The position numbers and the translations under genes are program-made. A model generated the notes under the pieces. The model saw only the letters and a list, made by a program, of their open reading frames with translations, had not been told where the DNA came from and did not search any database. From Azonexus sp. (GTDB lineage Bacteria; Pseudomonadota; Gammaproteobacteria; Burkholderiales; Rhodocyclaceae), in contig NZ_JAVBXX010000014.1 of the NCBI RefSeq assembly GCF_030824335.1, positions 79,578-143,577 on the forward strand: a stretch of DNA of 64,000 nucleotides, read 5' to 3'. Shown here piece after piece: positions 10,681 to 18,831 of this stretch; within the stretch, counting starts at the first letter, position 1, and each line of letters begins with the position of its first letter.

Positions 10681-11123
10681 TCTTCATCAACTCCGCGCAG
10701 TGTCTGCCGGATGGCGTCGGTGGAAAAACCGCGATATTGCAGGAAACGCATTTGTTTTGCCCGCTCTTCGCGCGATTGTGGTGCCTGACCGAACTTTCTC
10801 GACCACACTGCACGACAGCGCTCGGCCTCGTCACCGGCCTCCGGCAGGGCCGCCACAATATCATCATCGCCGACACCACGCTGGCGCAATTCCTGTTTCA
10901 AACGCGCATTGCCATAGCGCCGCGCTCGCGCCACTACGCGTTGGGTGGCGAAACGCTGATCCGACAACAAGCATTCGCCTTGCAAGCGGTCGAGCACCGC
11001 TGCAAGTTGTTCGGCAGATTCCGCCTGCGCCGCGAGCTTGGCCTGCAACTCTGCCCGGCTGTGATCTCGCCGGGTTAAAAGTCGCAGCGCTGCTACCCGC
11101 AACGCAACGCAACGGTCAGGCAT
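10677..11123 (-). CDS. recX: Regulatory protein RecX
   Basis: A 148-residue helical protein that binds RecA filaments and limits RecA activity. Recognisable parts are [33 protein letters not shown] and [15 protein letters not shown]. Its ATG at 11123 overlaps the end of recA by 8 bases, and its stop overlaps the lptB start, so all three genes should be translationally coupled. Confidence 0.95.
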   Translation of the reverse strand: MPDRCVALRVAALRLLTRRDHSRAELQAKLAAQAESAEQLAAVLDRLQGECLLSDQRFATQRVVARARRYGNARLKQELRQRGVGDDDIVAALPEAGDEAERCRAVWSRKFGQAPQSREERAKQMRFLQYRGFSTDAIRQTLRGVDEE

Positions 11124-12147
11124 CAGCCGCCTTGGCTGCCTTGACCGGCTTGATTACGTTAGTGCTGGCCGCTTCGCGAATGGCAGCCTCGATTTCCTGG
11201 GAAATTTCCGGATTCGCCTTGAGGAATTCTCGGGCGTTGTCCTTGCCCTGACCGATCTTTTCGCCCTTGTAGGCATACCAGGCACCAGATTTGTCGACCA
11301 GCTTGTGGGCCACGCCCATTTCGACGATTTCGCCTTGGCGGGAAATACCTTCGCCGTACAGGATGTCGAAAATCGCCTCGCGGAACGGTGGGGATACCTT
11401 GTTCTTGACGACCTTGACCTTGGTTTCGCTACCGATCACCTCGTCGCCCTTCTTGATCGAGCCGATACGACGGATGTCGAGGCGGACGGACGCGTAGAAC
11501 TTCAACGCGTTGCCGCCGGTCGTGGTTTCCGGCGAGCCGAACATGACACCGATCTTCATCCGGATCTGGTTGATGAAGATGACCAGCGTGTTGGTCTTCT
11601 TGATATTGGCGGTCAACTTGCGCAGCGCCTGCGACATCAGACGGGCGTGCAGGCCGACCATCTGGTCACCCATCTCGCCTTCGATTTCGGCCCGCGGCGT
11701 CAGCGCAGCGACCGAGTCGATGACAATGATGTCGACGCCGCCGGAACGCACCAGCATGTCGGAAATTTCGAGTGCCTGTTCGCCGGTATCCGGCTGGGAA
11801 ATCAGCAAATCGCCGACGTTGACCCCAAGTTTCTGGGCATATTGCGGATCGAGCGCGTGTTCAGCATCGATAAAGGCCGCCACACCGCCCAGTTTCTGCA
11901 TTTCGGCAATCACCTGCAGACACAGCGTCGTCTTGCCGGATGATTCCGGGCCATAGATTTCGACGACCCGGCCACGCGGCAAGCCGCCAACGCCAAGCGC
12001 AATATCCAGACCGAGCGAGCCGGTCGATACAACCTGGATACCTTCGTCGATTTCAGCATCGCCCATCTTCATGATGGAACCCTTGCCAAACTGCTTTTCG
12101 ATCTGTTGCAGCGCTGCGGAAAGCGCTTTTGCCTTGTTGTCGTCCAT
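11116..12147 (-). CDS. recA: Recombinase RecA
   Basis: A 343-residue RecA. The start chosen is the ATG at 12147 ([18 protein letters not shown]); the open frame extends upstream but without homology. Walker A is GPESSGKTT, followed by [32 protein letters not shown] (Walker B and L1), and the L2 region with [17 protein letters not shown]. It performs homologous recombination and triggers LexA self-cleavage. A LexA box lies about 180 bases upstream of the start. Confidence 0.98.
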   Translation of the reverse strand: MDDNKAKALSAALQQIEKQFGKGSIMKMGDAEIDEGIQVVSTGSLGLDIALGVGGLPRGRVVEIYGPESSGKTTLCLQVIAEMQKLGGVAAFIDAEHALDPQYAQKLGVNVGDLLISQPDTGEQALEISDMLVRSGGVDIIVIDSVAALTPRAEIEGEMGDQMVGLHARLMSQALRKLTANIKKTNTLVIFINQIRMKIGVMFGSPETTTGGNALKFYASVRLDIRRIGSIKKGDEVIGSETKVKVVKNKVSPPFREAIFDILYGEGISRQGEIVEMGVAHKLVDKSGAWYAYKGEKIGQGKDNAREFLKANPEISQEIEAAIREAASTNVIKPVKAAKAADA

Positions 12148-12326
12148 GTTCTTACCTCGAAACGTTGAGCGGATTATGGCACAGGGGCCATGGATGGAAT
12201 AGAAATTGCTGGTGCGACAGCAATCCTCGTTGCAACACAAATATGCCAATGGCAACCGTGAATTCTACGAAAGATGTTGAGACGCAAGGTATATTCTTTC
12301 GCCCGCATCACACCGATGCAAAATTG

Positions 12327-12346
12327 TACTGTACAACTATACAGTA
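12327..12346 (-). promoter_or_regulatory. LexA-binding (SOS) box upstream of recA
   Basis: The 20-mer TACTGTACAACTATACAGTA fits the proteobacterial LexA consensus CTGT-N8-ACAG exactly in both half-sites. It lies 180 bases upstream of the recA ATG. On the minus strand a TTGAAA and a TACAAT flank it as loose -35/-10 candidates with a 19-base spacing. The box also lies 47-66 bases upstream of the divergent pseudouridine synthase gene, so that gene could respond as well. Confidence 0.85.
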
Positions 12347-12392
12347 TTTTCAATTAAGCAAGCCGCTGCCGTTTTTTCCTGTCCGTGATTGA

Positions 12393-13043
12393 ATGATTGC
12401 CTACCTTCCCCCCCAGGACCCGTTGCAGCTCATCCATGTCGATGCCGACCTGCTGGTGGTCGACAAGCCATCCGGCCTGCTTTCCGTGCCAGGCCGCGGC
12501 GAGGACAAACAGGATTGCCTGATTTCACGGATCCAGCAGCAATTTCCCGAAGCGCTGACCGCCCATCGCCTGGATATGTCCACTTCCGGGCTGTTGCTTG
12601 TCGCGCGCGGCGAGGCGATGCAGCGCGAACTGTTCCGGCTGTTTCGCGAACGGGCAGTCAGCAAGCGTTACCTTGCAACGGTCGACGGGCTGATGGCGCA
12701 AGATGCCGGGGAGATCGACCTGCCGATGATCTGTGACTGGCCAAATCGGCCACGCCAGATCGTTGACCATCAAATCGGCAAACCCTCATTGACCCGCTAT
12801 CGCGTCATTGAGCGCCAATCGGCAACGAATACCACACGGGTTGAACTGGAGCCGATCACCGGCCGTTCGCACCAGTTACGCGTGCATCTGGCCAGTCTCG
12901 GCCATCCGATTCTCGGCGATGAACTTTACGCCGGTGCTGCGGCCGACCGCGCGCCTCGCCTGCTGCTGCACGCAGCGGAAATCGGCTTTATCCATCCGTT
13001 CAACGGAGCAGCCATGCTTTTTCGCAGCAAAGCCCCTTTTTAA
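12393..13043 (+). CDS. RluA-family RNA pseudouridine synthase
   Basis: A 216-residue single-domain enzyme. The catalytic motif is HRLDMSTSGLLLVARG with Asp61 as catalytic residue; VVDKPSGLLSVPGRG and ITGRSHQLRVHLASLGHPILGDELY are the other family blocks. There is no N-terminal S4 domain, which points to the RluA subgroup (23S rRNA position 746 and tRNA position 32 in E. coli) rather than RluC/RluD. The exact target is inferred from architecture. It is divergent from recA. Confidence 0.9.
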   Translation: MIAYLPPQDPLQLIHVDADLLVVDKPSGLLSVPGRGEDKQDCLISRIQQQFPEALTAHRLDMSTSGLLLVARGEAMQRELFRLFRERAVSKRYLATVDGLMAQDAGEIDLPMICDWPNRPRQIVDHQIGKPSLTRYRVIERQSATNTTRVELEPITGRSHQLRVHLASLGHPILGDELYAGAAADRAPRLLLHAAEIGFIHPFNGAAMLFRSKAPF

Positions 13044-13044
13044 G

Positions 13045-13073
13045 CGTTGAAAAACCTGCAATAACCTTATAAT
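13045..13073 (+). promoter_or_regulatory. Probable sigma-70 promoter of the symporter gene
   Basis: A TATAAT at 13068-13073 has a -35-like CGTTGA at 13045-13050 (17-base spacing) or TTGAAA at 13047-13052 (15-base spacing). It lies 41 bases before the symporter ATG and directly after the pseudouridine synthase stop. Confidence 0.5.
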
Positions 13074-13114
13074 CCGCAACGTTTTCAACCCCTTGCCGCA
13101 GTTGACCCTACACC

Positions 13115-14611
13115 ATGCTGATCTGGTTCGTCGTCATCTATCTCGTCATTTCGATCGGCATCGGTCTGCTTGCCGCAACCCGTGTTCACACCACAAAAGA
13201 CTTCGCGGTAGCCGGACGCCACCTGCCATTGCCAGTCGTCACCGCAACGGTTTTTGCGACCTGGTTCGGGGCCGAAGCCATCTTTGGCGTCTCCTCGACC
13301 TTCGTCAATGAAGGGCTGCACGGCGTTGTCGCCGATCCGTTCGGGGCCTCGCTGTGCCTGATCATCGGCGGCATTTTCTTTTCCCGAAAACTGTACAAGC
13401 TCAACGTACTGACGCTGGGCGATTACTTCCGCCTGCGCTATAACCGCACCGTTGAAGTCCTGGCAACGATCTGCATCGTGCTCGCCTATCTTGGCTGGGT
13501 CGCCGCCCAGATCAAGGCACTGGGGCTGATCTTCAATGTCGTCACCGACGGGGCGATCAGCCAGGAAGCCGGCATGATCCTCGGCGCGCTGATCGTGCTG
13601 ACCTACACCACACTGGGCGGCATGCTCTCGGTTGCCATCCTCGATTTCGTCCAGATGGGCGTCATCATCGGCGGCATGCTGTTCATTGCCTGGCTGATCT
13701 CCGACCAGACCGGCGGCGTCGCGCCGGTCATTGCCCACGCAGCGGCTGCCGGCAAGCTCAACTTTTTCCCCGAACCCGATCTCTGGCAGTGGGTCGCCTT
13801 CCTCGGCGCCGGCATGACCATGATGCTTGGCTCGATCCCGCAGCAGGACGTTTTCCAGCGCATCACATCGGCCAAAACAGCAAACATCGCACTATGGGGT
13901 TCGCTCATCGGGGCCAGCATTTATTTCTGCTTTACCTTTGTCCCGATGTTCATCGCCTATTCAGCGACCATCATCGATCCGGAAAAATACAACGCGCTGA
14001 TGGCGCTCGACTCCCAGCTCGTATTGCCCACCCTCGTCCTGCAACAAACACCGGTGTTCGCCCAAGCCATCTTTTTCGGCTCGGTACTTGCAGCCATCAT
14101 GAGTTGTTCGGCGGCGACACTGCTTGCACCTTCGGTTGCCTTTGCCGAAAACATCGTGCGTGGCTTCATGCCGCACATGGGCGACCGCGAATTCCTGCGC
14201 GTCATGCGCATCACCATCGTCTGCTTCACTGCCGGCGTGCTGGCCTTCGCGCTGAATTCGGATTCAAGCATCTTTCATATGGTCGAGAACGCCTACAAAG
14301 TGACTTTGGCCGGCGCTTTCGTGCCGCTGTTCTTCGGTGCCTTCTGGGCGCGCGCCACAACGCAAGGCGCACTGGCGGCAAACATCGGCGGCGTTACCGC
14401 CTGGCTGATGGTTGAAATCCTGGTCGGTGACGCAAGCCTGGTACCGCCGCAACTCATCGGACTGGGCGTCAGCATCCTCGGCATGATTGTGGGTTCCTTG
14501 CTGCCGCAGTGGATTGGCCGGCCCACACCACGCGAAACCATCCACGATGCGCTGCACCACCGGGCTGCCGCAGAAACCCACCACACCAGTCCCCACACGC
14601 CGCGGCACTAG
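13115..14611 (+). CDS. Sodium:solute symporter family protein
   Basis: A 498-residue integral membrane protein with about 13 hydrophobic segments. The N-terminal pattern TKDFAVAGRHLPLPVV and the following ATWFGAEAIFG are typical of the SSS family (PutP/PanF/SglT). The substrate cannot be assigned from sequence. The C-terminus is a hydrophilic, His-rich tail (HDALHHRAAAETHHTSPHT), which is unusual and might bind metal. Confidence 0.88.
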   Translation: MLIWFVVIYLVISIGIGLLAATRVHTTKDFAVAGRHLPLPVVTATVFATWFGAEAIFGVSSTFVNEGLHGVVADPFGASLCLIIGGIFFSRKLYKLNVLTLGDYFRLRYNRTVEVLATICIVLAYLGWVAAQIKALGLIFNVVTDGAISQEAGMILGALIVLTYTTLGGMLSVAILDFVQMGVIIGGMLFIAWLISDQTGGVAPVIAHAAAAGKLNFFPEPDLWQWVAFLGAGMTMMLGSIPQQDVFQRITSAKTANIALWGSLIGASIYFCFTFVPMFIAYSATIIDPEKYNALMALDSQLVLPTLVLQQTPVFAQAIFFGSVLAAIMSCSAATLLAPSVAFAENIVRGFMPHMGDREFLRVMRITIVCFTAGVLAFALNSDSSIFHMVENAYKVTLAGAFVPLFFGAFWARATTQGALAANIGGVTAWLMVEILVGDASLVPPQLIGLGVSILGMIVGSLLPQWIGRPTPRETIHDALHHRAAAETHHTSPHTPRH

Positions 14612-14673
14612 CCAGATCGGCGCCGCATCCCAGCATGGATGACCCGGCGGCACTTTCCCCATAGAATTCGGCG

Positions 14674-15747
14674 ATGTCCGAACATGGCAATCGCCCCGTG
14701 ATCCTGGCCCGCTACCTGGCACTCGCCTGGTGCGGCTTGATCGCCTATGCCAGCCTGCATCCTTTCAGCGGCTGGCGCGACAACGGCGTATCGCCCTGGG
14801 CGTTTCTCGAAGCGGATTGGCCGCGCTACTGGACGGTGTTCGATCTGTTGAGCAATGTTGCGGTCTACCTGCCGCTCGGCTTCTTTTTGACCCTGGCACT
14901 ATGCCGTCTTCCGTGGCGCTTTACCGCCCCGGTGCTAGCCGTTGTGTTGACAGCCGGCGTAAGCTTAAGTCTCGAAGTCCTGCAAAACTGGCTCCCCAGC
15001 CGCATCTCGTCCAATCTCGATGTTGGCTGCAATACCTTAGGTGGCCTGGCCGGCGCCGTCTGGGCCCATATTGTCGGCCCGCGGGTATTCGGCCGCCTGG
15101 AAGCATTGGCGCAACGGCTACTCGCACCAGTCCCCCATGCCGAACTCGGCCTGACCTTGCTGGGTCTGTGGATGATCGTTCCGCTCTCGCCGGAAACCCT
15201 GCTGTTCGGTGCCGGCGATTTGCGCCAGCTATTCACTCTCACGCCGGCCATTCCGTTCTCGGTCGATCGCTTTGCGTTGATTGAAGCGGGCATCGCGGCG
15301 TGCAATGCCGTCGCCGTCGGACTGATTCTCGGGCAGCTATTGGCCCGAACCTGGATCGCCTATTTCATTGTGCCCTTGTTTTTGCTCGGCGGTCTGGCCA
15401 TCCGGACACTCGGCGCCGCCGTGCTGATCGGACCCGAGGAAGCCATGGCCTGGCTGACGCCGGGTGCCCAGCAAGGCCTGTTGATTGCATTGAGCGTCCT
15501 GGCCCTGACGCTCTGGCTACCGACACGCGCCGGCATGCTGCTTGCGGCACTGGCACTGATTGGCGGTACCGTGCTGGTCAATCTGGCGCCGGCCAATCCC
15601 TATTCAGCCGTCGCCCTGGCCACTTGGCGCCAGGGGCACTTCCTCAACTTCAACGGTCTGACCCGCGTGGTCGCCAGCCTGTGGCCTTTCATCGCCCTGC
15701 CGTTTTTGCTGTTGACCCTGCGTGGACCGCAAGTGCGTTCCACGTGA
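14674..15747 (+). CDS. VanZ-like family membrane protein
   Basis: A 357-residue membrane protein with about nine hydrophobic segments. The N-terminal third matches the VanZ-like pattern (LIAYASLHPFSGWR, then SNVAVYLPLGFFL and SLEVLQNWLPSRISSNLDV). VanZ gives low-level teicoplanin resistance in Gram-positives; the role of proteobacterial members is unknown. The last codons include a parS-like site that also contains the stop codon. Confidence 0.8.
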   Translation: MSEHGNRPVILARYLALAWCGLIAYASLHPFSGWRDNGVSPWAFLEADWPRYWTVFDLLSNVAVYLPLGFFLTLALCRLPWRFTAPVLAVVLTAGVSLSLEVLQNWLPSRISSNLDVGCNTLGGLAGAVWAHIVGPRVFGRLEALAQRLLAPVPHAELGLTLLGLWMIVPLSPETLLFGAGDLRQLFTLTPAIPFSVDRFALIEAGIAACNAVAVGLILGQLLARTWIAYFIVPLFLLGGLAIRTLGAAVLIGPEEAMAWLTPGAQQGLLIALSVLALTLWLPTRAGMLLAALALIGGTVLVNLAPANPYSAVALATWRQGHFLNFNGLTRVVASLWPFIALPFLLLTLRGPQVRST

Positions 15748-15750
15748 AAC
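15737..15750. promoter_or_regulatory. parS-like site A
   Basis: GTTCCACGTGAAAC differs by one base from the chromosomal parS core GTTTCACGTGAAAC. It covers the end of the VanZ-like gene, and its TGA is that gene's stop. It is identical to site B and, on the other strand, to site D. A TATAAT at 15760-15765 ahead of the ferredoxin gene places the expected -35 of that gene within this site. Confidence 0.75.
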
Positions 15751-15789
15751 CCGGCCGCCTATAATGGCCGCCTTCAACGGAGATCACCC

Positions 15790-16098
15790 ATGAGCTATTT
15801 CCAGCAACACGTCTTCATCTGCACCAACCAGCGCGAGGCCGGTGAGCAATGCTGCAACAACGTCGGCGGCTCGGCCGCGTTTGCCTACGCCAAGGACAGG
15901 ATCGGCGCACTGAAGAAGAACGGACCGGGCGCCATTCGCATCAACAAGGCCGGTTGCCTGGGTCGCTGCGATCAAGGGCCGGTCATGGTCATTTATCCGA
16001 ACGAAACCTGGTACAACTTTGTCGACAACGAAGATGTCGAGGAAATCATCCAGGAACACCTGATCAACGGACGCGTCGTCGAACGCCTTAAAGTATGA
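15790..16098 (+). CDS. Thioredoxin-like [2Fe-2S] ferredoxin
   Basis: A 102-residue protein with the cysteine arrangement of thioredoxin-fold [2Fe-2S] ferredoxins: Cys11, Cys21/Cys22, Cys56 and Cys60 (FICTNQREAGEQCC, AGCLGRCDQGPV). It probably carries electrons; the partner is unknown. It overlaps the next gene by 4 bases (ATGA). An AACGGAG ribosome site precedes the start. Confidence 0.9.
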   Translation: MSYFQQHVFICTNQREAGEQCCNNVGGSAAFAYAKDRIGALKKNGPGAIRINKAGCLGRCDQGPVMVIYPNETWYNFVDNEDVEEIIQEHLINGRVVERLKV

Positions 16099-16733
16099 AA
16101 GTCAGCGAAGAAAAAATCACCGTCGCCGGCCCGGTCGGCCAGATCGACGTCATCATGGAGCGCCCGGACGCGCCGCGCGGCATTGCGCTGATCGCCCATC
16201 CACACCCGATTGGCGGTGGCGCCAACACCAACAAGGTCGCCTATACACTAGCCCGGACCTTCGTCAGCCTCGGCTACGCAGCGTTTCGGCCGAATTTCCG
16301 CGGCGTCGGTGGCACCGAGGGCAGCCACGACGACGGCATCGGCGAAACCGACGATCTGCTGGCCGTGCTGCACGATGCGAAGCTGCGTTGCGGCGATATT
16401 CCGGTTGCCCTGGCCGGCTTTTCCTTTGGCGCCTACTGCCAGACACGCGTTGCCAAGCAACTGGAGGAGGGCGGGCATCCGGCGCAACGCCTCGTACTGG
16501 TTGGTACTGCAGCCGGCTTCGTCGAAGGCACACGCCAGTACGACACCGAGCAAGTGCCGCATGACACGATCGTCATCCACGGCTCGGCCGACGAGACGGT
16601 GCCGCTGGACAACGTCCTGGCCTGGGCGCAGCCGAACGACCTGCCAGTCGTCGTCGTGCCCGGCGCCGATCACTTTTTCCACCGTCGCCTGCACCTGATC
16701 CGCGACATCGTGACCCGCGCATGGCGACACTAG
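16095..16733 (+). CDS. Alpha/beta hydrolase (COG2945 type)
   Basis: A 212-residue alpha/beta hydrolase. The nucleophile elbow GFSFGA has Ser110; Asp in [11 protein letters not shown] and His in PGADHFFH complete a plausible triad. The block [17 protein letters not shown] near 32-48 is typical of COG2945 proteins. The substrate is unknown. It overlaps the ferredoxin gene by 4 bases and the ABC ATPase gene by 13 bases, so the genes form one operon. Confidence 0.85.
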   Translation: MKVSEEKITVAGPVGQIDVIMERPDAPRGIALIAHPHPIGGGANTNKVAYTLARTFVSLGYAAFRPNFRGVGGTEGSHDDGIGETDDLLAVLHDAKLRCGDIPVALAGFSFGAYCQTRVAKQLEEGGHPAQRLVLVGTAAGFVEGTRQYDTEQVPHDTIVIHGSADETVPLDNVLAWAQPNDLPVVVVPGADHFFHRRLHLIRDIVTRAWRH

Positions 16734-17734
16734 TGCCAGCCTCTGATTCTGTGGCATTGATGCCCGCTGATGCCACAGGCGAGGCGACGGCACCGGCACT
16801 GGAAGTCTCCGAGCTGCGCAAAACCTATGGCCAGACCGAAGTCGTTGCCGGCTTGTCTTTTTCAGCCGCACCGGGCACCTGTTTCGGCCTGCTCGGGCCG
16901 AACGGTGCCGGCAAGACGACAACGCTGCGCCTGTGTCTCGGCCTGACCGGGCCGGATAGCGGCAGCATCATGCTCGGCGGCCACGCCATTCCGGTCGATG
17001 CGCAAAAAGCCCGCGCCCACGTCGGCGTTGTGCCGCAGTTCGACAATCTCGACCCGGACTTCACCTGTGCTGAAAACCTGCTGGTCTTCGGTCGCTATTT
17101 CGGCCTGAAAGACGCCGAAATCCGCGCGCGGATTCCCCAATTGCTTGAATTTTCCAGCCTGACCGGCAAAGGCGAGGCCAGGATTTCGGCCCTCTCCGGT
17201 GGCATGAAACGACGCCTGACGCTGGCCCGTGCCCTGATAGCCAACCCAGATATCATCTTTCTCGATGAACCGACGACCGGTCTCGATCCGCAGGCCCGTC
17301 ACCTGATCTGGGAGCGCCTGAAAAAACTCAAATCGGCTGGCAAGACGCTGATTCTGACCACCCACTTCATGGATGAAGCCGAACGCCTGTGCGACCGGCT
17401 GATCGTCATCGACCACGGGCGCAAGATCGCCGAAGGCAGCCCGCGTCAATTGATCGCCGAACATATCGAACCGCAGGTCGTCGAAGTCTTTGATGAATCC
17501 AGCGACCATGACGACAACGGCTGGCCCCAGGGTCAACTGGCTGAATTCACCGAAAACCATCGCCATCTCGCCGAACGTGTCGAGCAAAGTGGCGAAACCG
17601 CTTTTTTCTACTGCCGCGAACCGCAGGCATTGCTGGCCAGCCTGGCCAGCGCCGACGGGTTGCGCTACGTACACCGTGCCTCCAATCTGGAAGACGTGTT
17701 CATCAAACTGACCGGCCGGGAACTCAGGGATTGA
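16721..17734 (+). CDS. ABC exporter ATP-binding protein (NodI-like)
   Basis: A 337-residue ATPase: Walker [10 protein letters not shown], signature [15 protein letters not shown], Walker [14 protein letters not shown]. The first 25 residues are an extra hydrophilic lead. The arrangement with the following permease matches NodI/NodJ or DrrA/DrrB-type two-gene exporters. The cargo is not predictable from sequence; in rhizobia NodIJ exports lipochitin oligosaccharides, but such pairs are widespread in other bacteria. Confidence 0.9.
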   Translation: MATLVPASDSVALMPADATGEATAPALEVSELRKTYGQTEVVAGLSFSAAPGTCFGLLGPNGAGKTTTLRLCLGLTGPDSGSIMLGGHAIPVDAQKARAHVGVVPQFDNLDPDFTCAENLLVFGRYFGLKDAEIRARIPQLLEFSSLTGKGEARISALSGGMKRRLTLARALIANPDIIFLDEPTTGLDPQARHLIWERLKKLKSAGKTLILTTHFMDEAERLCDRLIVIDHGRKIAEGSPRQLIAEHIEPQVVEVFDESSDHDDNGWPQGQLAEFTENHRHLAERVEQSGETAFFYCREPQALLASLASADGLRYVHRASNLEDVFIKLTGRELRD

Positions 17735-17745
17735 AAGCGCAACGA

Positions 17746-18504
17746 ATGAAAACACCTGGCTTCTTCCCTGTCTGGCAACGTAACTTCCTCGTCTGGCGCA
17801 AGCTGGCGCTACCGTCCATCCTGTGCAACCTGGCCGACCCGGTGGTCTACATGTTCGGTCTGGGCTACGGCCTGGGCACCATGCTGCCCAGCATCGACGG
17901 CCAGCCTTACATCGCCTTTCTCGCCGCTGGCACCATCTGCGCTTCGACCATGAACGCAGCCACTTTTGAGGCACTTTATTCAGCTTTTTCGCGCATGCAT
18001 GTGCAGAAAACCTGGGATGCCATCCTCAATACGCCACTCGGTCTCAATGAAGTGCTGGCCGGCGAACTGTTCTGGGCCGCCAGCAAATCGCTGTTTTCGG
18101 GCAGCGCCATTCTGGTCGTCATCAGTCTCATGGGATTGGCCAACGGCCCGCTGGCGCTGTGGATCCTGCCGGCTATCGCGTTGACCGGTCTGACCTTCGC
18201 GGCGCTTGGCCTGATCTGGAATGCCCTGGCCCCATCCTTCGATTTTTTCATGTACTACTTCACTTTGTTCATCACGCCGATGACGCTGATTTCCGGGGTC
18301 TTTTTCCCGACCGACAATCTACCCGGCTGGCTTGCCGCGATCGGTAGCTGGCTGCCACTGGCCCAAGGCGTTGCTCTCGTCCGGCCGCTGCTCGCCGGCC
18401 AGTTGCCAGCGGATGCCCTGATCCACATCATGGCGCTGCTGGCGACCACCGCCGTAGCCTACGCCATCGCCCTGCACCTGACCCGGCGCCGGCTACTCAA
18501 ATAA
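17746..18504 (+). CDS. ABC exporter permease (NodJ/ABC-2 type)
   Basis: A 252-residue ABC-2 membrane protein with about six membrane segments. SGVFFPTDNLPGWLA near the C-terminal third is the typical ABC-2 signature region. The ATG at 17746 is chosen; an in-frame TTG at 17731 would overlap the ATPase gene by 4 bases and is an alternative. It functions with the preceding ATPase. Confidence 0.88.
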   Translation: MKTPGFFPVWQRNFLVWRKLALPSILCNLADPVVYMFGLGYGLGTMLPSIDGQPYIAFLAAGTICASTMNAATFEALYSAFSRMHVQKTWDAILNTPLGLNEVLAGELFWAASKSLFSGSAILVVISLMGLANGPLALWILPAIALTGLTFAALGLIWNALAPSFDFFMYYFTLFITPMTLISGVFFPTDNLPGWLAAIGSWLPLAQGVALVRPLLAGQLPADALIHIMALLATTAVAYAIALHLTRRRLLK

Positions 18505-18513
18505 GGCTCAACG

Positions 18514-18831
18514 ATGGATGCCCTGATCGTTCTCACCAATTGCCCCGATGAAGCCACGGCCAATGCCATCGCGCTCGCTGTCGTCGAAACAAGACTCGCC
18601 GCCTGCGTCAACGTGTTACCGCGCATGCAATCGATCTACCGTTGGCAAGGCAACGTCGAATCGGCATCGGAAATTACCTTGTTGATCAAGTCGACCGCAA
18701 AAAACTACCCGGCGCTGGAAAAATGCATCGCCGAACTGCATCCCTACGATGTACCGGAAATCATCGCCCTGCCGATCACCCACGGCCTGCCGGCATATTT
18801 GAACTGGCTGGCGACGGAAACACTCCAATGA
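18514..18831 (+). CDS. cutA: Divalent cation tolerance protein CutA
   Basis: A 105-residue CutA1 protein: LVETRLAACVN-like block (VVETRLAACVNVLPRMQSIY), then RWQGNVESASEITLLIKS and HPYDVPEIIALPI. CutA1 forms very stable trimers and is linked to copper tolerance and, in E. coli, to the cutA-dsbD operon. Here too dsbD follows, overlapping the stop by ATGA. Confidence 0.96.
   Translation: MDALIVLTNCPDEATANAIALAVVETRLAACVNVLPRMQSIYRWQGNVESASEITLLIKSTAKNYPALEKCIAELHPYDVPEIIALPITHGLPAYLNWLATETLQ

Noticed and set aside
12129..12392. An 87-codon open frame between recA and the pseudouridine synthase gene
   Set aside because: It has no ribosome site or family resemblance, and the region is explained by the recA leader and LexA box.
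16862..17974. A 370-codon open frame on the minus strand
   Set aside because: It is antisense to the ABC ATPase gene, which has all its motifs; the frame is a by-product of GC-rich codons.
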